From positions 186,001 through 250,000 of the forward strand of contig NZ_CANMEU010000002.1 of NCBI RefSeq assembly GCF_947497045.1: DNA of 64,000 nucleotides. The letters are read 5' to 3'. The notes beneath the pieces are model-generated. The model was not told where the DNA came from and ran no database searches. It saw nothing but the letters and a program-made list of their open reading frames with translations. The DNA is from an uncultured Tateyamaria sp. GTDB lineage: Bacteria > Pseudomonadota > Alphaproteobacteria > Rhodobacterales > Rhodobacteraceae. Shown here piece by piece: positions 1 through 8,656 of the stretch; position 1 is the stretch's first letter; each line of letters starts with the position of its first letter. The position numbers and the translations under genes were made by a program.

Positions 1-660
1 ATAGGTATAGGCCCCACCGCTGATTGCCCCCTGCTCGATGCTCTCTTTCAGCGCCTCTTCGTCCGCTGAGAGAAGCTCACGCAAGTCCGGCTCGTCCATC
101 TGCAACTCGATCACACCCGCACCGGATGCGGCCAGCAGAAAGCGCACCTGCACCTCCTGAATGGCACGCACCGCAGTGCCCGCACTGTCCGATGCCGCGT
201 TCATCCGCTTGATATAGTCAAGGCGCGGGCTGTCGAGCGCCTCAAGACCCGCCACGATCGCCTCACCGCTTTCCTGTTTCAGCGCGTCATCCTCTTTCAT
301 ATGCGAGGCGTTCTCCGCCTCCACGAGGCGCTGGCCCAGATCGGTGGCGTAAAACTCTGCCGCGTGGGTCAGCATATCGTCCTCAAGGGTCTCCTCGAGG
401 ATATCGAGGGCCATGTCGTGCATCGTGTCAGTGGCAAAGACTTCGGTTGTGAGCCGCGTCCACTCGGTGCCGAAATCCTCGGCCTCAAGGCCCAGCATCT
501 GGGGGGCGGAACTGGCTGACAGGCGGATGCTTTCCAGCGCCACATCAAAGCCCGTCACCTCAAGAAAGTCCTGCAACTTGGCCCGGTCCGCCGCCAGAAC
601 AGCACCCGGCAGGGTCAGGCAAAGGGTCAAAACGGTCAGGCCATAACGAAGTGCGCGCAT
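1..660 (-). CDS. DUF2059-family secreted protein (3' end outside window)
   Basis: An open frame of 220 codons starts at an ATG whose complement is at 658-660 and continues off the left edge, so the C-terminus is missing. The N-terminus is a clear Sec signal peptide (hydrophobic run to LPGAVLA, then ADR). Further in, a helical segment with the pattern AAEFYATDLGQRLVEAE is characteristic of DUF2059, a periplasmic all-helical family of unknown function. It is divergent from tRNA-Ser with about 190 bp between. Family assignment is fairly secure; the function is unknown. Confidence 0.8.
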   Translation of the reverse strand, partial: MRALRYGLTVLTLCLTLPGAVLAADRAKLQDFLEVTGFDVALESIRLSASSAPQMLGLEAEDFGTEWTRLTTEVFATDTMHDMALDILEETLEDDMLTHAAEFYATDLGQRLVEAENASHMKEDDALKQESGEAIVAGLEALDSPRLDYIKRMNAASDSAGTAVRAIQEVQVRFLLAASGAGVIELQMDEPDLRELLSADEEALKESIEQGAISGGAYTY

Positions 661-807
661 GTCTATCCTCTTACGTGATGTGGCGAGTTCCAACTAAAGT
701 GGCGGTGAGGGGCGGCAATGTCACCCCCAGTGGCCGAAATTTCGCGTGTGCCACGGGCGTTCATGGCCTGTCGCGCCACAGATGCACCGGTCAGTGCAAA
801 AAGCGTC

Positions 808-836
808 TTGCCCTTGGCTCACAGAGGCTCTAGTTG
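808..836 (+). promoter_or_regulatory. Probable sigma-70 promoter of tRNA-Ser
   Basis: TTGCCC (808-813) and TAGTTG (831-836) are separated by 17 bp. Transcription would begin near 843, about 12 bp before the tRNA 5' end. The -10 match is modest, so this is a prediction only. Confidence 0.4.
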
Positions 837-854
837 GGCGCACCAGACCCCCGC

Positions 855-944
855 GGAGAGGTGCCGGAGTGGTCGAACGGGGCGGTCTCGAAAACCGTTG
901 AGCCTTCACGGGTTCCCAGGGTTCGAATCCCTGTCTCTCCGCCA
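855..944 (+). tRNA. tRNA-Ser(CGA)
   Basis: A class II tRNA of 90 nt including encoded CCA. The acceptor stem pairs GGAGAG (855-860) with CTCTCC (935-940), followed by discriminator G and CCA at 942-944. The anticodon loop CTCGAAA gives anticodon CGA, reading UCG. A long variable arm precedes the T arm, whose loop reads TTCGAAT, as expected for tRNA-Ser. Confidence 0.95.
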
Positions 945-1085
945 TCTTCTTTCTTGCGCTACCGCCTTCGGCTACTTGAGCGCGGTGGCTCGGGTCCGGA
1001 CTTTGTCCGAACCACTCCGCCATTCTTTCTTTGTAGCACCAATGACTTTAGCGGCCCAAGCGCACCTTGCCTTTGGCTGCACCAT

Positions 1086-2174
1086 TCACCGCGCCATCCG
1101 ATACACCGTGCCATTTCCGACCGAGATGAACAGGATGCTCCCGTCTGGTGCCTCCACGATGTCACGTACGCGCGCCGTTTCGTCCCCTTCGATCTGTTCG
1201 ACCTCGCGCGCATCTTCACCCGATATCTCAAGGCGCGAGATATAGTTGAACTTGAGCGAGCCGACGAACATGTCACCCTTCCATTCCGGAAACATATCAC
1301 CCTGATAGACCATCAATCCAGACGGCGCGATGGAGGGGTCCCAATAGTGCGCGGGCTGCTCCATTCCCGGGGCGGACGTGCCATCGCCGATCTTGCCGCC
1401 TGAATAATGCACGCCATAGGAAATCACCGGCCAGCCGAAATTCGCACCCTTTTGCACGCGGTTCACCTCGTCCCCGCCGCGCGCCCCATGCTCGGCGGTC
1501 CACAATGTGCCCTGCGCATCCAGACCCGCCCCTTGGGGGTTGCGGTGGCCATAGGACCAGATCTCGGGCAGCACATCCGCCTGCCCCACAAACGGATTGT
1601 CGTCCGGCACCGTGCCGTCGCGATTCACCCGCACAATCGAGCCGTTGTGCAGGGTCCGATCCTGCGCAGAAGGGCGGTCGCCGCGATCCCCGATGGTCAC
1701 ATAGAGCTTGCCATCCGTGCCCTCGACCACACGACTGCCAAAATGGCGGTTGGTGTTGCCCCCCGGCGCGCTTTCAAACAGGTCGCGCAGGTTTTCAAGG
1801 CGGCTGCCATCCGTGCTCAACTCCGCCGCGGCCAGCGCCGTGCCGGACCCACCGCCTTGCGGTTTGGAATAGGTCAGGAAAAGGGTGCGCGTGGTCGCAA
1901 AATCACGGGCCAGAGTGATGTCGAGCAAACCGCCTTGCCCCTCAGCCGCCACACGCGGAACACCCCGCACCCGAGAGGCAGCACTGTCAGCGATGCGCAC
2001 AAGGTTGCCGGCCCGCTCGGTCACCAAAAGACTGCCATCGGGCAATTGCACGACGGCCCATGGCTGATCCAGCCCGGTGACCACCGCAGCGGTGGTCACA
2101 CCGCCCTGGTCGGTGTTCAGCGCCAGTACGATCCCGGGGGTCATCATAGCTGCACATATCAACAGTGTTCGCAT
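1086..2174 (-). CDS. PQQ-dependent sugar (sorbosone/aldose) dehydrogenase family protein
   Basis: Encodes 362 residues with an N-terminal signal peptide (MRTLLICAAMMTPGIVLALN), so it is periplasmic. The body is a six-bladed beta-propeller of the glucose/sorbosone dehydrogenase (Asd/YliI) family. Typical pieces are GLDQPWAVVQLPDGSLLVTER at the first blade, RHFGSRVV with its conserved His, GDRGDRPSAQD, and SYGHRNPQG followed by WTAEHGARGGDE. The family oxidises aldose sugars with PQQ as cofactor. The start has a strong ribosome site, AAGGAGAG, six bases upstream. It stands alone between the tRNA and the divergent transporter operon. The true substrate cannot be read from the sequence. Confidence 0.88.
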   Translation of the reverse strand: MRTLLICAAMMTPGIVLALNTDQGGVTTAAVVTGLDQPWAVVQLPDGSLLVTERAGNLVRIADSAASRVRGVPRVAAEGQGGLLDITLARDFATTRTLFLTYSKPQGGGSGTALAAAELSTDGSRLENLRDLFESAPGGNTNRHFGSRVVEGTDGKLYVTIGDRGDRPSAQDRTLHNGSIVRVNRDGTVPDDNPFVGQADVLPEIWSYGHRNPQGAGLDAQGTLWTAEHGARGGDEVNRVQKGANFGWPVISYGVHYSGGKIGDGTSAPGMEQPAHYWDPSIAPSGLMVYQGDMFPEWKGDMFVGSLKFNYISRLEISGEDAREVEQIEGDETARVRDIVEAPDGSILFISVGNGTVYRMAR

Positions 2175-2330
2175 TTTGGCTCTCCTTTGACGGGTTTTCT
2201 TTCAAGGTAGAGAGATCGCCCCCCACATCCACCCACATTCCCGTGGGTCACGGCCCATTATTCGACTTTTCATTTGGATTTTCGGCGCATAGGCTCCGCG
2301 CCAGGAAAAAATTCCACAGGGAGTAACGAA

Positions 2331-3527
2331 ATGAAAAAATTGATGATGGCTTCGGCCGCAACGGCTCTGATGGCGGGCACCGCATTTGCGGATGGCCACG
2401 CCACAGAGGTCAAGATCGGCGTAATTCTCGGTTTCACCGGGCCGCTGGAATCGATCACACCCGCCATGGGCGCAGGTGCTGAAATGGCAATGGCCGAGGT
2501 GACCGCATCCGGCGCGCTGCTGGATTCCGCGACCGTTACATCGGTGCGCGGTGACAGCACATGTATCGATGCGGGTGCGGCGACGGCTGCCGCCGAACGT
2601 CTGATCACATCGGATGGCGTGCACGGCATCATGGGCGCGGATTGCTCGGGTGTGACCGGCGCGATCCTGCAAAACGTGGCCCGTGCGAACGGAGTTGTGA
2701 TGATTTCACCCTCCGCCACATCGCCCGGTCTGTCGACAGCCGAAGATGACGGGCTGTTCTTCCGCACAGCCCCTTCGGACGCGCGTCAGGGCGTGATCAT
2801 CACCAACATCCTCCAGGATCGCGGTGTGAACGAAGTCGCGTTGACCTACACCAACAACGACTACGGCAAGGGTCTGGCGGATGCGTTCCAGGCCGAGTTC
2901 GAAAAAGCCGGTGGCACCGTCACGATTTCGGCAGCCCATGAAGACGGCAAGGCAGACTACTCTGCTGAAGTCGGCGCATTGGCCTCGGGTGGCGGTGAAA
3001 CGCTGGTTGTCGCGGGCTATGTCGACCAAGGTGGGTCGGGCATCGTGCGCGCCGCTCTCGACACAGGCGCGTTCGACACGTTCTACTTCCCCGACGGGAT
3101 GGTGGGTGCCAAGCTGAACGAGAACTTCGGCGAAGAGCTGAACGGATCCTATGGTGCCTATCCCGGCACGGACAGCCCCGGCGCGGCAAGCTTTGTCGAA
3201 CTGGCCGAAGCGGCTGGTTTTGATGGCACAGGTGCCTTCGCACCCGAAAGCTATGACGCCGCTGCCCTGCTGATGTTTGCAATGCAGGCCGCCAACTCGA
3301 CCGACAGCGCCGCGTACAAAGAGCACGTGTTTGACGTGGCCAACGCGCCCGGCGTGCAGATCTTCCCCGGTGAGCTGGCCAAGGGTCTGGAGCTGATCAA
3401 GGCAGGCGAAGACATCGACTATGTCGGTGCCTCGGCTGTGGAACTGATCGGCCCCGGTGAATCGGCGGGCAACTATCAGGAAATCGAATTTGCCGACGGC
3501 GTCTATTCGACCATCAAATACCGCTGA
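2331..3527 (+). CDS. ABC transporter substrate-binding protein, branched-chain amino acid type
   Basis: A periplasmic type I binding protein (Peripla_BP_6/LivK-like) of 398 residues. The start at 2331 is preferred because AGGGAG lies just upstream and the signal peptide MKKLMMASAATALMAGTAFA begins there; the frame is open further upstream. Domain one begins VKIGVILGFTGPLES, and the family signature continues with a GIMGADCSGVTGA loop that contacts ligand. It is the first gene of the importer made up of the downstream ATPases and permeases, but a stable hairpin separates it from them. That arrangement lets the binding protein be made in excess. The ligand could be a branched-chain or other hydrophobic amino acid, or an amide. 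Confidence 0.9.
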   Translation: MKKLMMASAATALMAGTAFADGHATEVKIGVILGFTGPLESITPAMGAGAEMAMAEVTASGALLDSATVTSVRGDSTCIDAGAATAAAERLITSDGVHGIMGADCSGVTGAILQNVARANGVVMISPSATSPGLSTAEDDGLFFRTAPSDARQGVIITNILQDRGVNEVALTYTNNDYGKGLADAFQAEFEKAGGTVTISAAHEDGKADYSAEVGALASGGGETLVVAGYVDQGGSGIVRAALDTGAFDTFYFPDGMVGAKLNENFGEELNGSYGAYPGTDSPGAASFVELAEAAGFDGTGAFAPESYDAAALLMFAMQAANSTDSAAYKEHVFDVANAPGVQIFPGELAKGLELIKAGEDIDYVGASAVELIGPGESAGNYQEIEFADGVYSTIKYR

Positions 3528-3547
3528 TCGAAAGATCGGCGAACAAG

Positions 3548-3576
3548 CAGCCCGAGGCGAAATCCTCGGGCTGTTT
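3548..3576 (+). terminator. Intercistronic hairpin after the binding-protein gene
   Basis: A perfect 10-bp stem, CAGCCCGAGG (3548-3557) with CCTCGGGCTG (3564-3573), has a 6-nt loop and is followed by only three T residues. It probably acts as a partial terminator or 3' mRNA stabiliser between the binding-protein gene and livG, a common arrangement in importer operons. Confidence 0.7.
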
Positions 3577-3629
3577 CAATATCTTGAAGACCGCTTTTAA
3601 AGCTGCGCAAGGCACAATCGGGGAAATAT

Positions 3630-4412
3630 ATGATTGTCGTTGACGACATTCACAAACATTTTGGCGGCTTTCACGCGGTGGACGGGGCAACCCTGACCAT
3701 TGAACCGGGATCCATCACCGGGCTGATCGGTCCGAATGGCGCAGGAAAGACCACACTTTTCAATGTGATCGCAGGTGTTCTTCAACCAACGTCGGGCCGT
3801 GTCACCATGGACGGTGAGGATATCACCGGCCTGCCGCCCCACACACTGTTTCACAAGGGGCTGTTGCGCACCTTCCAGATCGCGCATGAGTTTTCTTCGA
3901 TGAGTTGCCGCGAGAACCTGATGATGGTGCCGGGCGATCAGGTGGGCGAAACGCTCTGGAATACATGGTTCGGGCGCAAGCGGATCGCGGATGCCGAACG
4001 TGCGCTGGCGGCCAAGGCCGATGAGGTCCTTGAATTCCTCACGATCGAACATCTGGCCGATCACAAGGCCGGTCAGGTGTCGGGCGGGCAGAAAAAGCTG
4101 CTCGAACTCGGGCGGACCATGATGGTGGACGCCAAGATCGTGTTTCTGGACGAGGTTGGCGCGGGTGTGAACCGCACCCTTCTGAACACCATTGGCGACG
4201 CGATCTTGCGGCTCAATCAGGAGCGCAACTACACCTTTGTGGTGATCGAACATGACATGGATTTCATCGGTCGCATTTGCGACCCCGTGATCTGCATGGC
4301 CGAGGGCAAGGTCTTGGCCGAAGGCACCCTGGCTGAGATCAAGGCCAACGAACAGGTCATCGAGGCCTATCTGGGCACGGGCCTGAAAAACAAAGACAAG
4401 GTGGGCGCATGA
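3630..4412 (+). CDS. livG: ABC transporter ATP-binding protein LivG
   Basis: A 260-residue nucleotide-binding subunit of a branched-chain amino acid type importer. The Walker A motif GPNGAGKT is at residues 34-41, the signature is VSGGQKK, Walker B is FLDEVGAGVN and the switch His is in VIEHDMDF. The long insertion after the Q-loop is typical of LivG. Walker B has Val where most family members have Pro after the catalytic Glu, a tolerated change. It is followed by livF after a 112-bp gap that contains a palindromic repeat. It works as a heterodimer with LivF on the inner face of the membrane. Confidence 0.92.
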   Translation: MIVVDDIHKHFGGFHAVDGATLTIEPGSITGLIGPNGAGKTTLFNVIAGVLQPTSGRVTMDGEDITGLPPHTLFHKGLLRTFQIAHEFSSMSCRENLMMVPGDQVGETLWNTWFGRKRIADAERALAAKADEVLEFLTIEHLADHKAGQVSGGQKKLLELGRTMMVDAKIVFLDEVGAGVNRTLLNTIGDAILRLNQERNYTFVVIEHDMDFIGRICDPVICMAEGKVLAEGTLAEIKANEQVIEAYLGTGLKNKDKVGA

Positions 4413-4449
4413 TCCTGTTTCGAATTGGCACAGCCAATCCGACCGATGC

Positions 4450-4499
4450 GAGGGGCGCTGCCCCTCGCGCTCCCCGCGGTATTTCTGGTCAAAAGAAAC
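4450..4499 (+). repeat. Intergenic palindromic repeat, family A, copy 1
   Basis: A hairpin of GAGGGGC (4450-4456), loop GCT, GCCCCTC (4460-4466) is followed by a conserved tail reading CCCGCGGTATTT, C, TGGTC, AAAAGAAAC. The same tail, with a different but equally palindromic head, is present at 34412-34461. It lies between livG and livF, inside the operon. Confidence 0.8.
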
Positions 4500-4524
4500 A
4501 TAACCGGTCTTGGGGAGGTGACGC

Positions 4525-5349
4525 ATGAGCGGCGATCCCTATCAGGACACCCGCGGCAATCGCGATGCTTCGATTGCGAATCCCAAAGGGGCCGGGGCGT
4601 TGCGCCCCTCACCCGGCACAGGTCAGGTGATGGACACAGGTTCGGCCTTTCTGATCGGGGATACGATGACGGGCGGGTACGGCGCGGGCCCCGACATCCT
4701 GCATGACTGCACGATTGCGGTGAACCCGGGCGAGATTGCCGTGATTGTCGGCCCCAACGGTGCGGGCAAATCCACCGCAATGAAGGCGGTGTTCGGGATG
4801 CTGAATGTACGCCAGGGGTCGGTGCGGCTGGATGGTGAGGATATCACATCCCTGTCCCCCCAGGACCGGGTCAGCAAGGGCATGGGGTTTGTGCCCCAGA
4901 CCTCGAACATCTTTACCTCGATGACCGTCGAGGAAAACCTGGAGATGGGGGCCTTTATCCGTCGTGACGATTTTCGGAGCACCATGGCGCAGGTCTATGA
5001 TCTGTTCCCGATCCTCAAGGAAAAACGCAATCAGGCCGCCGGCGAGTTGTCGGGCGGCCAACGCCAGCAGGTCGCCGTGGGCCGCGCGCTGATGACCCAG
5101 CCCAAGGTGTTGATGCTGGATGAGCCGACGGCTGGCGTCAGCCCCATCGTCATGGACGAGCTGTTTGACCGGATCATCGAGGTGGCCCGCACCGGCATCC
5201 CGATCCTGATGGTGGAACAGAACGCCCGCCAAGCCCTTGAGATCGCGGACAAAGGCTATGTTCTGGTGCAGGGGCGCAATGCGTTTACGGGGACGGGCAA
5301 GGAATTGCTGGCCGATCCCGAAGTGCGCAAATCGTTTTTGGGGGGATGA
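4525..5349 (+). CDS. livF: ABC transporter ATP-binding protein LivF (N-terminally extended)
   Basis: The second ATPase of the importer, 274 residues. Walker A GPNGAGKST is at residues 76-84, signature LSGGQRQQ, Walker B LMLDEPTAGVS, and VEQNARQALE is the typical LivF switch region. LivF usually has about 235 residues; here roughly 38 extra residues rich in Gly, Pro and Asp precede the first strand. The start at 4525 is supported by GGGGAGGTG just upstream. An ATG at 4630 would give a normal-length protein but has a poorly spaced ribosome site. A small GC hairpin (4594-4608) lies within the extension. The stop overlaps the next start by ATGA. Confidence 0.9.
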   Translation: MSGDPYQDTRGNRDASIANPKGAGALRPSPGTGQVMDTGSAFLIGDTMTGGYGAGPDILHDCTIAVNPGEIAVIVGPNGAGKSTAMKAVFGMLNVRQGSVRLDGEDITSLSPQDRVSKGMGFVPQTSNIFTSMTVEENLEMGAFIRRDDFRSTMAQVYDLFPILKEKRNQAAGELSGGQRQQVAVGRALMTQPKVLMLDEPTAGVSPIVMDELFDRIIEVARTGIPILMVEQNARQALEIADKGYVLVQGRNAFTGTGKELLADPEVRKSFLGG

Positions 5350-5783
5350 GGATGAGTCTTCGCATCTTTGCTACCGCCTTCGGCATACTGACGGCTGTCC
5401 CGGTCGCTGCGAACACCTATGCCTGTCAGAGCAATGAATTTTGCGTTTGTGAATCGGAGAAAGGCTGCCTTGGACTGGAGCAATATTTGCCGGATGCGCC
5501 AAAGCAAATCTGCGCTCAGAACACCCGTACGTTTGAGGCGATTGTGCGCTCACGTGGGATCGACGTCAAAGGCAAAGACATTGATATCTCTTTCAAGGAA
5601 GCACGCCCGCATTTCAACGATTTCGATTGGTACCAGGCCGGCGCAACGGCGGATCGTGGGTTGATAAACTTGAGCTGCAATAATGAGAGTGTTCAGGCTG
5701 ATTTCGTACTCCGGCAGATGGCAGAAAATTCGGCTAACAACCATGTCTGGAAATATGCCGGAACCTGTAAGGTGATCGAATAA
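5346..5783 (+). CDS. Small secreted cysteine-rich protein of unknown function within the liv operon
   Basis: Encodes 145 residues with a Sec signal peptide ending near AANTYA, followed by five Cys in the first third of the mature part (CQSNEFCVCESEKGC and another at QICAQN) and two more near the C-terminus. It would be a small disulfide-bonded periplasmic protein. Its start overlaps the livF stop (ATGA), and its stop overlaps the livH start by one base, so it is translationally embedded between ATPase and permease genes. A start at 5352 is equally possible. I recognise no family. The context suggests, but does not prove, a role with the transporter. Confidence 0.75.
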   Translation: MRMSLRIFATAFGILTAVPVAANTYACQSNEFCVCESEKGCLGLEQYLPDAPKQICAQNTRTFEAIVRSRGIDVKGKDIDISFKEARPHFNDFDWYQAGATADRGLINLSCNNESVQADFVLRQMAENSANNHVWKYAGTCKVIE

Positions 5784-6793
5784 TGGACCTCCTAAACGCC
5801 ATTGTGGCTCTCTCGAACTTTGTTCTGATCCCGGCCATTGCCTACGGCTCGCAGCTGGCCCTTGGCGCGCTTGGGGTCACGCTGATTTACGGCATCCTGC
5901 GGTTTTCGAACTTCGCCCATGGCGACACGATGGCCTTCGGCACGATGTGCACGATCCTTGTCACATGGGCCTTTCAGAGTATCGGGATCTCCGGCGGGCC
6001 GCTGCCCACGGCCCTGCTCGCCCTGCCCTTTGGCATTGCGGGCTGTGCGGCGCTGATCCTCGCGACCGACCGGGGCATCTACAAATTCTACCGGACCCAA
6101 AAGGCCAAGCCGGTGATTTTTGTCATCGTCTCGCTTGGGGTGATGTTCATAATGAATGGCCTTGTGCGCTTTATCATCGGCCCTGACGATCAGCGGTTTT
6201 CGGATGGGGAGCGGTTCATCATTTCAGTGCGTGACTTCAAGGCGCTGACGGGGCTGAAGGAGGGGCTGGCGATCAAGACGACCCAAGGCATCACGGTGAT
6301 CACTGCCGTGATTGTGGTAGCGCTGCTGTTTTATTTCCTCAACCGCACGCGCACGGGCAAATCCATGCGCGCCTATTCCGATAACGAAGACCTCGCGCTG
6401 CTGTCAGGCATCAATCCCGAACGGGTTGTGATGGTCACATGGCTGATCGTGGCGGCGTTGGCGACGATTGCGGGTGTGCTCTATGGGCTTGATAAGTCCT
6501 TCAAGCCATTCGTTTATTTCCAGCTTCTGTTGCCGATCTTTGCTGCGGCCATCGTGGGTGGGCTTGGATCCCCCATCGGGGCCATCGCGGGGGGCTTTGT
6601 AATCGCATTTTCCGAAGTCACCATCACTTATGCCTGGAAGAAGGTTGCCACCTACGCCCTGCCCGACGCGCTGGCACCGGACGGCTTGGCGCAGCTTTTG
6701 TCGACCGACTACAAATTTGCGGTCAGCTTTGTGATCCTGCTGATCGTGCTGCTTTTTCGGCCCACGGGTCTGTTCGCGGGGAAATCGGTATGA
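5783..6793 (+). CDS. livH: Branched-chain amino acid ABC transporter permease LivH
   Basis: A 336-residue inner-membrane permease with about eight hydrophobic segments. Family landmarks are LALGALGVTLIYGILRFSNF near the N-terminus and the coupling region GKSMRAYSDNEDLALLSGIN, followed by the glycine-rich stretch IVGGLGSPIGAIAGG. It pairs with LivM to form the channel. The start overlaps the stop of the small secreted protein by one base. The end overlaps livM by ATGA, so the two permeases are translationally coupled. Confidence 0.92.
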   Translation: MDLLNAIVALSNFVLIPAIAYGSQLALGALGVTLIYGILRFSNFAHGDTMAFGTMCTILVTWAFQSIGISGGPLPTALLALPFGIAGCAALILATDRGIYKFYRTQKAKPVIFVIVSLGVMFIMNGLVRFIIGPDDQRFSDGERFIISVRDFKALTGLKEGLAIKTTQGITVITAVIVVALLFYFLNRTRTGKSMRAYSDNEDLALLSGINPERVVMVTWLIVAALATIAGVLYGLDKSFKPFVYFQLLLPIFAAAIVGGLGSPIGAIAGGFVIAFSEVTITYAWKKVATYALPDALAPDGLAQLLSTDYKFAVSFVILLIVLLFRPTGLFAGKSV

Positions 6794-8094
6794 CCGACAC
6801 GCAACGCAATATCCTCTATTTCGGGTTCATCGCCGTGCTGATCATTGGCACCGGCTTTATCCAAAGTTGGAACTCGGCGCTGTTTGTGCTGAATTTTGGG
6901 CTGATTTCGGCGATCATGGCCCTGGGTGTAAACCTGCAATGGGGCTTTGCCGGGCTGTTTAATGTCGGCATCATGGGCTTTGTCGCCCTTGGCGGCCTTG
7001 CGACCGTGTTGATTTCCATGCCGCCCGAGCCGGAGGCCTGGGCGGCCGGGGGCACGCGTGTCATCATCTCACTGATCTTGGGTGCGGCCACAATCGTGGG
7101 TGCGATCCTCGCATATGGCGCGCTGCCCAAGGGGCGCATGCGCACCATCGCAATGATTGCCATCCTGTTCATCGGTTTTTTTGTCTACCGCGCCGTCTTT
7201 GATGGTGGCGTACAGGCGGTCGAGGCGATCAATCCGGCCAATGCGGGCTATCTGGGCGGGCTTGGCCTGCCGGTGCTGATCGCATGGCCCGTGGGCGGAT
7301 TGCTGGCTGCGGGGGCGGCGTGGATTATCGGCAAGACGGCCTTGGGCCTGCGCTCGGACTACCTTGCCATCGCAACCCTCGGCATTGCGGAGATCATTAT
7401 TGCGGTCCTCAAGAACGAGGATTGGCTGGCGCGCGGTGTCAAGAATGTCGTCGGCCTGCCCCGCCCTGCCCCCTACGAAATCAACCTGCAAAACGATCCC
7501 GCCTTTGTTGAACAGGCCGCGGGCTTTGGGCTGGATCCGGTCTTTGCCTCAACTATCTGGGTCAAGCTGATCTATGCGGGTCTTTTTGCGGCCGTACTGA
7601 TCGTGCTGTTCGTGCTGGCCCAACGGGCGCTGCATTCCCCCTGGGGGCGGATGATGCGCGCGATCCGCGACAATGAGGTCGCCGCCGAGGCCATGGGCAA
7701 GGACGTGACCGCGCGCCACTTGCAGGTGTTTGTGCTCGGCTCGGCGATCTGCGGAATTGCGGGGGCGATGATGACGACGCTGGACGGACAGTTGACGCCC
7801 GGCACCTACCAGCCGCTGCGCTTTACCTTCCTTGTGTGGGTGATGGTGATCGTGGGCGGATCGGGCAACAATCTGGGCGCGGTCTTGGGCGGCTTCCTGA
7901 TCTGGTGGCTCTGGGTGATGGTCGAGCCGATCGGTCTGGGCCTGATGCAATTGGTGACGTCGGGCATGGCCGAAGGGTATTGGCTGCGCACTCATCTGCT
8001 GGAGTCGGCGGCGCACATGCGGTTGCTGACGATGGGGCTCGTGTTGCTGCTGGTGCTGCGGTTCAGCCCGCGCGGGTTGATCCCGGAGCGTTAG
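6790..8094 (+). CDS. livM: Branched-chain amino acid ABC transporter permease LivM
   Basis: The second permease, 434 residues, longer than many LivM proteins because of extra hydrophobic and loop segments between residues 80 and 150. The diagnostic features are NLQWGFAGLFNVG after the second helix, TALGLRSDYLAIATLG, the coupling motif GRMMRAIRDNEVAAEAMGKD, and the C-terminal RFSPRGLIPER. It completes the importer. A weak hairpin at 8174 is the only termination signal seen downstream. Confidence 0.92.
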   Translation: MTDTQRNILYFGFIAVLIIGTGFIQSWNSALFVLNFGLISAIMALGVNLQWGFAGLFNVGIMGFVALGGLATVLISMPPEPEAWAAGGTRVIISLILGAATIVGAILAYGALPKGRMRTIAMIAILFIGFFVYRAVFDGGVQAVEAINPANAGYLGGLGLPVLIAWPVGGLLAAGAAWIIGKTALGLRSDYLAIATLGIAEIIIAVLKNEDWLARGVKNVVGLPRPAPYEINLQNDPAFVEQAAGFGLDPVFASTIWVKLIYAGLFAAVLIVLFVLAQRALHSPWGRMMRAIRDNEVAAEAMGKDVTARHLQVFVLGSAICGIAGAMMTTLDGQLTPGTYQPLRFTFLVWVMVIVGGSGNNLGAVLGGFLIWWLWVMVEPIGLGLMQLVTSGMAEGYWLRTHLLESAAHMRLLTMGLVLLLVLRFSPRGLIPER

Positions 8095-8173
8095 GTTCGG
8101 GCTCGGCGAGCGTGGGTACGGATCGGGGTCAATTGGGCGGACAAACTGAGTATTCGTAGCCTTTGCGCCAACG

Positions 8174-8190
8174 CCCGCTTTGCGGGATTT
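8174..8190 (+). terminator. Weak hairpin after livM
   Basis: CCCGC (8174-8178), TTT loop, GCGGG (8182-8186), then ATTT. The stem is short and the T-run poor, so this is at best a weak terminator for the importer operon. Confidence 0.3.
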
Positions 8191-8282
8191 ACTGCCGTTC
8201 AAGAAAAATCAATCAACGTCGGCTTTTTAAAAACTATTTGACCGTAGAATCTACAACCTGGGCTCTCCCTGAATTTTACCAC

Positions 8283-8310
8283 TTGATTAATTAACTAAGT
8301 AGTTTATTAT
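8283..8310 (+). promoter_or_regulatory. Promoter with embedded inverted repeat for the arsR cassette
   Basis: TTGATT (8283-8288), a 16-bp spacer, and TATTAT (8305-8310). The predicted start point falls at or next to the ATG at 8318, so the mRNA may be leaderless. The spacer contains the inverted repeat AACTA (8293-8297), AG, TAGTT (8300-8304), a likely operator for the ArsR protein encoded next, implying autoregulation. The region is conspicuously AT-rich compared with its surroundings. Confidence 0.55.
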
Positions 8311-8317
8311 ATGTGAC

Positions 8318-8656
8318 ATGAACCATTCCGATCAACTTGACGCGACCTTTGCCGCGCTGGCCAATCCAACTCGGAGAGCAATCCTTGCGCATTTGGCGCA
8401 GGGCGAAGCGACGGTGAATGCGTTGGCAGAGCCATTCGACATGAGCCTGCCTGCGATCTCGAAACACATCCGTGTTCTCGAAAATGCTGGCCTAATCACA
8501 CGTGGGCGCGACGCGCAATTTCGTCCCTGCACATTGAATACACAGCCACTAGAAGTCGTCGCCAACTGGACCGATCAATATCGCCACATTTGGGATGCGC
8601 GCTTTGATGTGATGGCCGGTATTCTCCAAACAATGAAAGACACAAACGATGAGTGA
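8318..8656 (+). CDS. ArsR/SmtB-family transcriptional regulator
   Basis: A 112-residue winged-helix repressor. The helix-turn-helix lies around residues 35-65 (ALANPTRRAILAHL, then MSLPAISKHIRVLENAGLI). No Cys cluster of the metal-sensing type is visible; the only Cys is in FRPCTLN. It therefore resembles the SRPBCC-linked, non-metal subgroup of the family. The gene overlaps the following SRPBCC gene by 8 bp. A repressor controlling its own operon through the repeat in the promoter is the simplest reading. Confidence 0.88.
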   Translation: MNHSDQLDATFAALANPTRRAILAHLAQGEATVNALAEPFDMSLPAISKHIRVLENAGLITRGRDAQFRPCTLNTQPLEVVANWTDQYRHIWDARFDVMAGILQTMKDTNDE

